Counted from the first letter of the stretch, positions 24,905-32,323 are shown. The stretch: 35,353 nucleotides of DNA from Bacilli bacterium (GCA_017454295.1 JAFTDF010000001.1:1-35353), one strand, 5' to 3'. Notes: a model not told the origin generated them from the letters alone. A program made the numbers and translations.

Positions 24905-25961
24905 AATAGAAACGGCAAGCCTGACGTACGACTTCGCGGTCGGAATCATGGCTTAGCACCATACAAGCGTCGTTAGGGGAGAGCCAATACGCATCTTGGA
25001 CCTCCTCTTTTTGAACTTTCAAATCACGGAAACTGGTCTCGGCAATAAACCAACGGACCCGTTTAAAGGCCCCTTCTTTGGGGGAGAAGTTGGTGGCAAA
25101 CTCAAAGCCCGAAACCAAGGAGACCAGCAGCCCGGTTTCTTCCTTGATTTCCCGTTTGGCGGTCTCTTCGTCGGTCTCCCCTTCTTCTTGGTGGCCTTTG
25201 GGTAAGGAGTAATGCCCCTTAGCCATGTGCTCCACCAATAATTTGCCATCGTGGAAGACCACGGCACCACAGGAATATTCTTGTTTTCCTAAGATATTTG
25301 ATAGGCCGTTGAAATCATCGTCACTGATACCGATGGTCTCAAAATAATCCGCAAAAGTGCCATATCGCTGCAAGAAACGGTCGAAAAACTCGGGAATATA
25401 GTTCGGATTGCGTTCAATCAGAATCGAAGGAAGATTGTTCTTTTTCGCCTCGATGGTCATACGGGGCAGCAAGTCAAAGGAAAGCATGTAATCGGCGTTC
25501 ACCGCATCCATGGAAACGCCATTGAGCAAGAGCAAAACCGCAGAGAACACGCCGGTGCGATCTTTGCCTGCGTTGCAATGGATCAAGACGGGTTTGGGGG
25601 CGTTAAGAATGGCAAGGAAAATCTTGCGGGCGGATTCGGGATCTTCGAGCATTTCGAAATAGGAATCGATTTGATCTTCATGGTCGACCGGAATCCGTCC
25701 ATTCCCGTTGACATTAAGAGAAGTCACGGGCAAACCATAAGCGGTGAAGGGATTGGGGTATTCGGCTTTGGTTTTGTCTTCCCGCAAATCGATGACCGAG
25801 GCAATGCCTAAGGCGGCGATTTGATCTAGTTCTTCCTTGCTCCCGAACACCGGGGTGGCGGAACGATAAATGATATGGTGGCCCGTGGTCCCATAACGGC
25901 AGGGATAGCCGCCGAGGTCGCGGAAGTTTTCGATGGTTTTGAATTCGTGGATATTTGGCAT
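24894..25961 (-). CDS. Fusion of a tyrosine/dual-specificity-like phosphatase and a Nudix hydrolase
   Basis: 355 residues in one intact frame. Residues 1-220 form a Y_phosphatase3/IphP-like phosphatase: NFRDLGGYPCRYG near the N-terminus, then HCNAGKDRTG (128-137) with nucleophile Cys129 and Arg135. Residues 228-355 form a Nudix hydrolase; the Nudix box fits GX5EX7REUXEEXGU exactly from Gly256 to Leu278, and LPKG precedes it as in diadenosine-tetraphosphate hydrolases. The phosphatase half could act on a phosphoprotein, a phosphoinositide-like lipid or a nucleotide. Joining it to a nucleotide pyrophosphatase suggests sequential steps on one substrate. The start codon follows an extended -10 by 6 nt with no Shine-Dalgarno. 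Confidence 0.9.
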   Translation of the reverse strand: MPNIHEFKTIENFRDLGGYPCRYGTTGHHIIYRSATPVFGSKEELDQIAALGIASVIDLREDKTKAEYPNPFTAYGLPVTSLNVNGNGRIPVDHEDQIDSYFEMLEDPESARKIFLAILNAPKPVLIHCNAGKDRTGVFSAVLLLLNGVSMDAVNADYMLSFDLLPRMTIEAKKNNLPSILIERNPNYIPEFFDRFLQRYGTFADYFETIGISDDDFNGLSNILGKQEYSCGAVVFHDGKLLVEHMAKGHYSLPKGHQEEGETDEETAKREIKEETGLLVSLVSGFEFATNFSPKEGAFKRVRWFIAETSFRDLKVQKEEVQDAYWLSPNDACMVLSHDSDREVVRQACRFYFID

Positions 25962-25967
25962 GGGGGA

Positions 25968-25976
25968 ATTGTAGCA
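25968..25976 (-). promoter_or_regulatory. Extended -10 promoter abutting the phosphatase-Nudix gene
   Basis: Minus-strand TGC-TACAAT is followed by 6 nt and then the ATG at 25961. A TTTAGA lies 16 nt upstream (25990-25995), within the U-run of the mscL terminator. This implies a leaderless transcript. Confidence 0.6.
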
Positions 25977-25990
25977 GTCCTAACCGCTTT

Positions 25991-26024
25991 CTAAAAGAAA
26001 AAGCCCCGAATCGGATCGGGGCTT
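25991..26024 (-). terminator. Terminator of mscL
   Basis: Minus-strand AAGCCCCGA (26016-26024) pairs with TCGGGGCTT (26001-26009) around a 6-nt loop, followed by TTTCTTTT. It lies 14 nt after the mscL stop. Confidence 0.9.
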
Positions 26025-26037
26025 GTAAGAAACAAGG

Positions 26038-26751
26038 TTATTTGCCTTCGTTGGCTTTTTTGAGCTCGGCAAGGATGCCGGTGAGAAGCTCTTCCTGGGT
26101 AGGCTTGGGTGCTTCGGGTTCGGGTTCGACCGGGCGTTCTTCCGGATGCTTCTGATAGTAAGCTTCGCGAGCCTTAGCATCGATCTCGGCTTTCTTGGCG
26201 GCGGCAACGGACACAAGTTTGACGATGATGAAGAGGACGACGGCGATGATGATGAACGAGATGAAGGCGTTGATCAAGGCACCCCAATCGATGATGGCGG
26301 ACATGTTATAGGTGTAGGTCGTGCCATGGAGGGTGTAGACACCGGCAATCGTGGTTTTCGCGGATTCGATGAGGTTGGGATTGGCTTCCACCATCTCAGC
26401 ACCATAGTTGGCTTCGGCCAACTTTTGGGCAAGGACTTGTAAGTCGCCTTTGGCGAAGGACTGACCTAAGCCGATGGCGGGATTGAAGCCAGCCTGGACA
26501 TCGTTAGCAGCGGGGAGAACGGTCACCAGACCCTTCAAGCCACCCGGGACGCCCCAGGTCGCAACCGACATCAAGATGCTGACGAAGGCGTTGACGATCG
26601 CGGAGAAGGCACCACCGATGACGACGCCGACGGCGAGCATGAAGGCGTTGCCTTTGTTGATAAAGGCTTTGAATTCCGACCAAAGACCCTTACCGGCCGC
26701 TTTTCTCGCTCTCTTTTGGGCGGCCTTTTCTTCTTTTGTGAGTTTTGCCAT
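26038..26751 (-). CDS. mscL: Large-conductance mechanosensitive channel with an enlarged outer loop
   Basis: 237 residues, against about 120-150 in typical MscL. The N-terminal amphipathic region and first helix (FKAFINKGNAFMLAVGVVIGGAFSAIVNAFV, about 27-57) and second helix (DWGALINAFISFIIIAVVLFII, about 155-176) are clearly MscL. Between them lies a loop of about 90 residues (63-152), with a Gly/Leu/Ala-rich stretch, instead of roughly 30. The C-terminus has a Pro/Glu-rich linker (PVEPEPEAPKPT) and the usual short helix (EELLTGILAELKK). MscL opens near lytic tension and relieves osmotic shock. A TAGGAGG site precedes it. The loop should face outside the cell and could tune gating. Confidence 0.93.
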   Translation of the reverse strand: MAKLTKEEKAAQKRARKAAGKGLWSEFKAFINKGNAFMLAVGVVIGGAFSAIVNAFVSILMSVATWGVPGGLKGLVTVLPAANDVQAGFNPAIGLGQSFAKGDLQVLAQKLAEANYGAEMVEANPNLIESAKTTIAGVYTLHGTTYTYNMSAIIDWGALINAFISFIIIAVVLFIIVKLVSVAAAKKAEIDAKAREAYYQKHPEERPVEPEPEAPKPTQEELLTGILAELKKANEGK

Positions 26752-26887
26752 TTTTCAATGACCTCCTAAATTTCGAATTAATAATATAAAGATAAACAAG
26801 CAAATGAAAAAGAAACTTTCAAGCAAAGCGGTTTCAGGCTTCTTTTCGACGCCCTTTTTCTAACTTTTTGGGCATTTTAACGTCCAC

Positions 26888-27031
26888 TTATTCACATACC
26901 ACTGTGGAGAAAATGTGGTGAATTCCCGAATTCCATTGATGTTTTCGGCTTTTCCTATACACTGACAAAAAAACTTTTTTCCACAGATTTGCCCCATTTT
27001 CAAACAAGGGAAAAATTAGTAGTTTTCCACC
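26888..27031. promoter_or_regulatory. Cluster of DnaA-box-like 9-mers upstream of nrdD
   Basis: TTATTCACA (26888-26896) and TTTTCCACA (26977-26985) both fit TTWTNCACA. TGTGGAGAA (26903-26911, reverse of TTCTCCACA) and TTTTCCACC (27023-27031) differ at one position. A further weak copy lies at 26914-26922. Nothing else is recognised in the AT-rich stretch 26752-27189, apart from promoter-like TTGCTT/TAACAT at 27126-27153. Confidence 0.45.
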
Positions 27032-27125
27032 ATAAAAATCTTACGATGCCGTCTTTTCTTTTTGGCTTTTTATTTTTTGCAAGGGGCGATTTTTCGTTTT
27101 CTCCACCTATGCGTAAGCATGAGCG

Positions 27126-27153
27126 TTGCTTTTTTACTGCCTTCGCATAACAT
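27126..27153 (+). promoter_or_regulatory. Candidate nrdD promoter
   Basis: TTGCTT (27126-27131) and TAACAT (27148-27153), 16 nt apart. Transcription from here would start about 30 nt before the structured leader. The boxes are imperfect. Confidence 0.4.
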
Positions 27154-27189
27154 TAACCACGCAAACCCCAAGGGAGGGCTTTGTATCTA

Positions 27190-27248
27190 GGGTGAAAAAC
27201 CGATAAACAGGAGATGCTTCCTGTTTTAAAAACCCGGTTTTCACACCC
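27190..27248 (+). ncRNA. Structured leader RNA upstream of nrdD
   Basis: Outer stem: GGGTG-AAAA-A-CCG (27190-27202) pairs with CGG-TTTT-CA-CACCC (27235-27248), about 12 pairs with two small bulges. Inside it, AAACAGGA (27205-27212) pairs with TCCTGTTT (27219-27226) around GATGCT, leaving an asymmetric loop rich in A. No U-run follows; the ribosome site begins about 13 nt later. It may be a cis-regulatory element of nrdD. I do not recognise a known riboswitch class. Confidence 0.6.
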
Positions 27249-27280
27249 ACGCATTTAATCAAAAGGAAAGGACCACAACC

Positions 27281-29665
27281 ATGCTTCAAGTTGCCAAACG
27301 AGACGGAACACTCGTCCCATTCGACCTTAAGAAAATCGAAAGCGCCATCGAACGTGCTTTCACCGCGGAACATAAGGAAGTGACCCCGGATGTCATTGAG
27401 CTTTTGTCCCTCCGCGTTACCTCTGCTTTCAATAGCAAAATCAAAGCCGAAACCATCGGTGTCGAGGATATCCAAGACGCCGTTGAAATCGTCTTGATCC
27501 AAGCCGGCTTCGTCGAAGTTGCCAAATCCTATATGGATTACCGCAGCAAACACGCCGCCCTTCGTCAGGTCAAGAACACCAACCTCGACTTCAAAAACGT
27601 CGTTGATAGCTACCTTCGCGTCGCCGACTGGCGCGTCAAGGAGAACTCCACCGTCACCTATTCCGTCGGTGGTTTGATCCTCTCCAACTCCGGCGCCGTC
27701 ACCGCCAACTATTGGCTCTCCGAGGTGTATGATCGCGAAATCGCCGATGCCCACCGCAACGCCGATATCCACATCCACGACCTCTCGATGCTCACCGGTT
27801 ATTGCGCCGGCTGGTCTTTAAAGCAGCTCATCGTCGAAGGACTCGGTGGTGTTGTGGGCAAGATTACCTCTTCCCCCGCCCGTCACCTCATGACCCTTTG
27901 CAACCAAATGGTCAACTTCCTCGGCATCATGCAAAACGAATGGGCTGGCGCGCAGGCCTTCTCTTCCTTTGATACCTACCTCGCCCCCTTCGTCCGCGTC
28001 GACCATCTTTCCTATAAGGAAGTCAAACAGTGCATCCAATCCTTCATCTATGGGGTCAACACCCCGTCCCGTTGGGGCACCCAATCTCCCTTCACCAACA
28101 TCACGTTGGACTGGACCGTCCCCGATGACATGGCTAACCTCCCGGCCTTAGTCGGTGGTAAGGAAATGGATTTCACCTATGGTGATTGCAAAGAAGAAAG
28201 GGCCATGATCAACACGGCCTTCATCGAAACCATGATCGAAGGCGACGCCAACGGCCGTGGCTTCCAATACCCGATCCCGACCTATTCCATCACCCGTGAT
28301 TTCGATTGGTCCCCGACCGAGAACAACCAACTTCTCTTCACCATGACCGCCAAATACGGCACCCCCTACTTCTCCAACTACATCAACTCCGATATGAAGC
28401 CCTCTGACGTCCGCTCCATGTGCTGCCGTCTGCGCCTCGACCTCCGCGAACTCCGCAAGAAATCCGGCGGCTTCTTCGGATCGGGCGAATCCACCGGTTC
28501 CATCGGTGTCGTCACCCTCAATATGCCCCGCATCGCCTACCTTGCCACCGATAAGGCCGACTTCTATGCCCGTTTGGATCACCTTATGGACATCTCCGCC
28601 CGTTCCCTCAAGGTGAAACGTCAAACCGTCTCCAAACTCCTCGATGCCGGTCTCTACCCCTACACCAAGCATTACCTTGGCTCCTTCAACAACCACTTCT
28701 CGACCATCGGTTTGGTCGGTATGAACGAAGCCTGCCTCAATGCCCGCTGGATCAGGAAAGACCTCACCAACAAAGAAGCCCAAGACTTCACCGTCGAAGT
28801 CCTCAACCATATGCGGGAACGCCTCTCCGACTATCAGGAACAATACGGTGACCTCTATAACCTCGAAGCCACTCCGGCCGAATCCACGGCCTTCCGCCTT
28901 GCCAAACACGACAAGCAGCGTTACCCCGATATCATCACCGCTTCCAAGGCTGGCGAAACCCCCTACTACACCAACTCCAGCCACCTCCCCGTTGGCTATA
29001 CCGATGACATCTTCGCCGCCCTCGACGTCGAAGACCAGTTCCAGACCCTTTATACCTCCGGCACCGTCTTCCACGCCTTCCTCGGTCAGCGTCTTCCCAA
29101 CTGGGAATCCTGCATGAAGCTCGTCCGCAAAATCGCCACTAACTACAAACTTCCCTACTACACCATGTCCCCGACCTACTCGGTCTGCCCCGATCATGGT
29201 TACATCACCGGGGAACAATACAAGTGCCCCCACTGCGGTAAGGAAACGGAAGTCTATTCCCGTATCACCGGTTACTATCGTCCCGTGAAGAACTGGAACG
29301 CGGGGAAGGTCCAGGAATTCAAGATGCGCAAGACCTACGAAATCAAAGAGGACCAAAACCCCGAAGTCAAGGAAGGCGATGCCTGCACCGTCTCCGAAGC
29401 CCCCAAGGCCATGGCCCCGCAAATCGATGAGATCTTGCTGTTCACCTCCCCCACTTGCCCCAACTGCAAGATGGCCAAGATGCTCCTCGACAAGGCTGGC
29501 ATCCACTACCACAACGTCGATGCCCTCGCCAATCGCGAACTCACCGAATCCTTCGGCATCAAGCAATCCCCGACCCTCATCGTCCCGGAAAACGGCTCCT
29601 ATAAGTCCTACGAGAACGCCTCCCTCATCAAAGGCTTCATCGAAGCGAACAAGAAAGCCGCTTAA
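27281..29665 (+). CDS. nrdD: Anaerobic (class III) ribonucleotide reductase fused to a glutaredoxin-like domain
   Basis: 794 residues. Residues 1-90 are an ATP-cone regulatory domain. The catalytic barrel follows, with Cys175 (GYC), a Cys pair at 381-382 (SMCCRL) that includes the probable thiyl-radical cysteine, and the glycyl-radical motif RITGYYRP with Gly664. Cys636, Cys649 and Cys652, with His639, form the C-terminal zinc site. Residues about 716-794 add a glutaredoxin/NrdH-like domain with CPNC (726-729) and the cis-proline motif SPT (Pro764). Class III enzymes make dNTPs without oxygen; most use formate as reductant, but forms fused to or paired with redoxins use thiols. The gene is followed by trxB, while the activase NrdG lies on the opposite strand. 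Ribosome site AAAGGAAAGGA. The call is strong; thiol use is inferred. Confidence 0.95.
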   Translation: MLQVAKRDGTLVPFDLKKIESAIERAFTAEHKEVTPDVIELLSLRVTSAFNSKIKAETIGVEDIQDAVEIVLIQAGFVEVAKSYMDYRSKHAALRQVKNTNLDFKNVVDSYLRVADWRVKENSTVTYSVGGLILSNSGAVTANYWLSEVYDREIADAHRNADIHIHDLSMLTGYCAGWSLKQLIVEGLGGVVGKITSSPARHLMTLCNQMVNFLGIMQNEWAGAQAFSSFDTYLAPFVRVDHLSYKEVKQCIQSFIYGVNTPSRWGTQSPFTNITLDWTVPDDMANLPALVGGKEMDFTYGDCKEERAMINTAFIETMIEGDANGRGFQYPIPTYSITRDFDWSPTENNQLLFTMTAKYGTPYFSNYINSDMKPSDVRSMCCRLRLDLRELRKKSGGFFGSGESTGSIGVVTLNMPRIAYLATDKADFYARLDHLMDISARSLKVKRQTVSKLLDAGLYPYTKHYLGSFNNHFSTIGLVGMNEACLNARWIRKDLTNKEAQDFTVEVLNHMRERLSDYQEQYGDLYNLEATPAESTAFRLAKHDKQRYPDIITASKAGETPYYTNSSHLPVGYTDDIFAALDVEDQFQTLYTSGTVFHAFLGQRLPNWESCMKLVRKIATNYKLPYYTMSPTYSVCPDHGYITGEQYKCPHCGKETEVYSRITGYYRPVKNWNAGKVQEFKMRKTYEIKEDQNPEVKEGDACTVSEAPKAMAPQIDEILLFTSPTCPNCKMAKMLLDKAGIHYHNVDALANRELTESFGIKQSPTLIVPENGSYKSYENASLIKGFIEANKKAA

Positions 29666-29684
29666 TCCATCGTCACGATGACCC

Positions 29685-29719
29685 TAGGCCTCTTCCCCCG
29701 AAGGGGCCTATTCTTTCCC
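29685..29719 (+). terminator. Hairpin between nrdD and trxB, possible partial terminator
   Basis: TAGGCC-T-CTTC and GAAG-G-GGCCTA form an 11-pair stem around CCCC (29685-29710), followed by TTCTTTCCC. The broken U-run suggests incomplete termination, which would set trxB below nrdD. The trxB ribosome site follows. Confidence 0.65.
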
Positions 29720-29732
29720 AGGAGAAACGATT

Positions 29733-30632
29733 ATGTATGATTCCATCATCGTCGGCGGCGGCCCCTCGGGCATGACCGCGGCGCTCTATCTGCTTCGCTC
29801 GGGCAAATCCGTGCTGATCTTAGAACGGGATTCCTTCGGCGGGCAGGCGGCCAAATCCCCACGCTTAGAGAATTTCCCGTCCATCAAATCGATCGCCGGC
29901 ATCGACTTCGCCGATCAACTCTTCAGCCAAATCATGGATTTAGGAGCGGAATTCGAAGCCGAGGATTGCCAAAAAATCGAAAAACGAGGCGACACGTTTG
30001 TCTTAACCACCGATTACAACACCTATGAAGCGCGGTCCGTGATTTTGGCCACCGGCTGCAAACACCGCCAACTCGGCTTGGAACGCGAAGAAGAACTCGT
30101 CGGCCACGGCATCTCCTATTGCGCCGTCTGCGATGGGGCTTATTTCGAAGGGAAGGACGTCTTGCTCATCGGCGACGCCAACACCGCCCTTCAATATGCG
30201 ATTCTATTGGCCCAAACCTCGACCAAAGTAACCATCGCCACCCTCTTCGATAAATTCTTCGCCGATCCGATTCTGGTAAAGAAGATGGGAGAGTTCCCCA
30301 ACATCGAATACTTCCATAACCTCGAAGCCCACCGTTTCTTGGGTAGCCCCGATTTGACCGCGGTCGAATTCATCAACACCAAAACCAAAGAAAGCAAAAC
30401 CATCCCCTGCGCCGGCTGCTTCATTGCCATCGGACAAGTCCCCGATAACGATCGCTTTGCCGAGTTGGTCGATCTGGAAAAGGGCTTTATCGTCACCGAT
30501 GAATCCATGGCCACCAAGACCCCGGGCTTATTCGCCTGCGGGGATTGCCGGGTCAAAAAAATCCGCCAAGTCGTCACCGCCACCAACGATGGCGCGATTG
30601 CCGGATTAAGTGCCTTCCAATATCTTGGCTAA
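29733..30632 (+). CDS. trxB: Thioredoxin-reductase-like flavoprotein lacking the usual NADPH motifs
   Basis: 299 residues. FAD binding is intact: GGGPSG at 8-13 and the C-terminal FACGDCRVKKIRQVVTA segment. The active-site pair CAVCDG (Cys130, Cys133) is the normal thioredoxin reductase form. The NADPH domain is altered: the GGGxSA/GGGNTA loop reads GDANTA (147-152), and the HRRxxxR segment that grips the NADPH phosphate is replaced by ATLFDKFFAD (169-178). Reductases with this sort of loss include the ferredoxin-dependent flavin type of clostridia. It is next to NrdD with its fused redoxin domain, so it is the likely reductant supplier for that domain. AGGAGA ribosome site. It converges on nrdG with a 3-nt gap. 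Confidence 0.88.
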   Translation: MYDSIIVGGGPSGMTAALYLLRSGKSVLILERDSFGGQAAKSPRLENFPSIKSIAGIDFADQLFSQIMDLGAEFEAEDCQKIEKRGDTFVLTTDYNTYEARSVILATGCKHRQLGLEREEELVGHGISYCAVCDGAYFEGKDVLLIGDANTALQYAILLAQTSTKVTIATLFDKFFADPILVKKMGEFPNIEYFHNLEAHRFLGSPDLTAVEFINTKTKESKTIPCAGCFIAIGQVPDNDRFAELVDLEKGFIVTDESMATKTPGLFACGDCRVKKIRQVVTATNDGAIAGLSAFQYLG

Positions 30633-30635
30633 ACC

Positions 30636-31328
30636 TTATTCGTAGCCCCTTAATGCGACGAAATCCACCACTTTTGCGAGGATTTCCTTCCATTGGAGGG
30701 CTTTTTCTTTGGGCACGGGATGGAAGCCACCGATGATGCAATGATCGGAATCGATATACATCTGCAGGAAATAACGTTTGGCCCCACGCACCAATTCGAT
30801 GATGCCATCGAGGTCACTGTCTTTGTGGAGTTCGTTGACCAAGGTGGTACGGAATTCGTAGTCCACTTGGTTTTCTTTTAGCAGCGCGATGGAAGCCTTG
30901 ATTTGGTCCATATCGACCTTGGTGCCGCAGGTGGCATGGTATTTGGCCTCGGAATTCTTGATATCCATGGCCACGTAATCCACCAACTTGTTTTCGATGA
31001 GGCGTCGCAAAATATCGGGCCGCCAACCATTGGAATCGAGTTTGACCAAATAGCCAAGGGATTTGATGGTTTTGATTTTCTCTTCCAGGTCGTCCATTAG
31101 CGTGGGCTCGCCCCCGGAAATGCAAACCGCGTCGAGCACGCCTTTCCGTTTCTGCAAATAAGCCAAGATTTCTTCCCAAGGGATCTTGGGGGCTTTGTCC
31201 GGGCGAAGCACTAAATCGGAATTGTGGCAAAAAGGGCAACGGAACGGACATCCGGCCATAAATAACGTGGTCGTGATGTTGTCATCGTAATCTAGAAGCG
31301 AAAGTTTTTCCCAACCCGAAAAGTCCAT
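30636..31328 (-). CDS. nrdG: Anaerobic ribonucleotide reductase activase, radical SAM
   Basis: 230 residues. The radical-SAM motif CPFRCPFC (Cys27, Cys31, Cys34) binds the 4Fe-4S cluster, and GGEP at 72-75 contacts SAM. The N-terminal SLLDYDDNITTTLFMAGCPFRC is typical of the longer NrdG form. It makes the glycyl radical on NrdD. Its gene is on the opposite strand from nrdD and trxB, is overlapped at its start by the upstream lipoprotein gene (TAATG), and so depends on that gene's promoter. Its 3' end faces trxB with no terminator between. Confidence 0.92.
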   Translation of the reverse strand: MDFSGWEKLSLLDYDDNITTTLFMAGCPFRCPFCHNSDLVLRPDKAPKIPWEEILAYLQKRKGVLDAVCISGGEPTLMDDLEEKIKTIKSLGYLVKLDSNGWRPDILRRLIENKLVDYVAMDIKNSEAKYHATCGTKVDMDQIKASIALLKENQVDYEFRTTLVNELHKDSDLDGIIELVRGAKRYFLQMYIDSDHCIIGGFHPVPKEKALQWKEILAKVVDFVALRGYE

Positions 31329-32302
31329 TAGGCAGCCTCATCATAAAGAGTAAACGGTTCATATCCTTCCAGCGAAGGCATCAGCACGGATTCGATCATC
31401 TGCTGATCGGCAGCGATGGAAAGATGGATATGAATCGGTTTCAAATCCGCGAGTTGTTTCACCTCGGGGAAGAGGGTGGCGAGTTTCAAATCGAAGCCCA
31501 AATCCAATCCGATGCCCGAGAAGGTGGATTTGCGGAGATTGTAATATAAGTCGAGCGTGCTCCCTTCCAGACCGGGGAGATAGGTGTCGATCACGGAGAC
31601 GTCGATTTGGTCGCCCATGCCGAATTGTTCCACCAACGCTTTGATGGAAGGGGTCGAGATTTGATATTGGATGAGGAAGGTTTCCTTGTCGTGGCGTTTG
31701 ACGTCTAAATAGGGATCCAGTTTTTCCACGTCGACCGCGCCCATCAACATGGATGGCAAATCTTCCAAGGGCAAATCAAATTCCGGGGCATTCTTATTCA
31801 CATCGGCGAAAGGCTTCTCGACGATGATCTTCTTATGGGATGGGTCATGGATCCCAACCGCGCTTAAATCCGGGAGGGTGATGCTAGTGAAATCCAAATA
31901 CAGGTCCCCTTTGGATAAGGCATAGGGAAGGGTGGTCGTCGGGATCGTGATAACGGCATCGATGCCATTGATCTTGGTTTCGGCCACTAAGGTGGAGAAA
32001 TAAAGATCGCCACAAGCCGAAAGCCCTTCATACCAAGCCGGGGTAAATAAATCGAGTAACGTGCTGGGGAATTCCGAAATGGAAAGGTTCACCCGGAAAT
32101 CCTTGAAACTACCTTTGACCTCTTGTTCCATTTCACCCACGACGGTGGAAAACGTGCCATTGCCCGTCATGGCGACCTTGCGAGATGAATAGACCGGTTC
32201 TTCCGAAGAAGCCGAACTGGAAGAGGAAGAAGACTCCCCGCTAGCGCAAGAAAGACAAAGCATGGCCGTGAAACTTAACAGGGCAAGGCGGGTTCTTTTC
32301 AT
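31328..32302 (-). CDS. Probable lipoprotein of unknown function
   Basis: 324 residues from the ATG at 32302, taken because a TAAAGT box ends 6 nt upstream; an ATG two codons earlier is possible. A signal sequence leads to LCLSC, an imperfect lipobox, followed by a serine-rich linker (GESSSSSSSASSEEP), the typical layout of surface lipoproteins. The mature part has alternating beta-like segments and several TLxDL-type repeats (SELLDLF, LPDLS), but I recognise no family. It lies downstream of the metQ terminator and is translationally coupled to nrdG, an unexpected pairing. Confidence 0.7.
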   Translation of the reverse strand: MKRTRLALLSFTAMLCLSCASGESSSSSSSASSEEPVYSSRKVAMTGNGTFSTVVGEMEQEVKGSFKDFRVNLSISEFPSTLLDLFTPAWYEGLSACGDLYFSTLVAETKINGIDAVITIPTTTLPYALSKGDLYLDFTSITLPDLSAVGIHDPSHKKIIVEKPFADVNKNAPEFDLPLEDLPSMLMGAVDVEKLDPYLDVKRHDKETFLIQYQISTPSIKALVEQFGMGDQIDVSVIDTYLPGLEGSTLDLYYNLRKSTFSGIGLDLGFDLKLATLFPEVKQLADLKPIHIHLSIAADQQMIESVLMPSLEGYEPFTLYDEAA

Positions 32303-32308
32303 GCCCAT

Positions 32309-32314
32309 ACTTTA
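32309..32314 (-). promoter_or_regulatory. -10 box abutting the lipoprotein gene
   Basis: Minus-strand TAAAGT is followed by 6 nt and the ATG at 32302. There is no Shine-Dalgarno. The preceding region holds the metQ terminator; the -35 (TTTTTC) is poor. Confidence 0.45.
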
Positions 32315-32323
32315 CACCGAAAA

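Noticed and set aside
27109..27150. Possible 13-codon leader peptide (MRKHERCFFTAFA) before nrdD
   Set aside because: No ribosome site, lies partly upstream of the candidate promoter, and has no run of regulatory codons.
26752..27280. Replication origin
   Set aside because: There is no dnaA or dnaN nearby, gene strands switch repeatedly on the right side, and box matches are few. Kept only as a DnaA-box observation.
28148..29566. Long minus-strand open frame (472 codons) inside nrdD
   Set aside because: Antisense shadow of nrdD with Gly/Val/Asp-rich composition and no ribosome site or domain.
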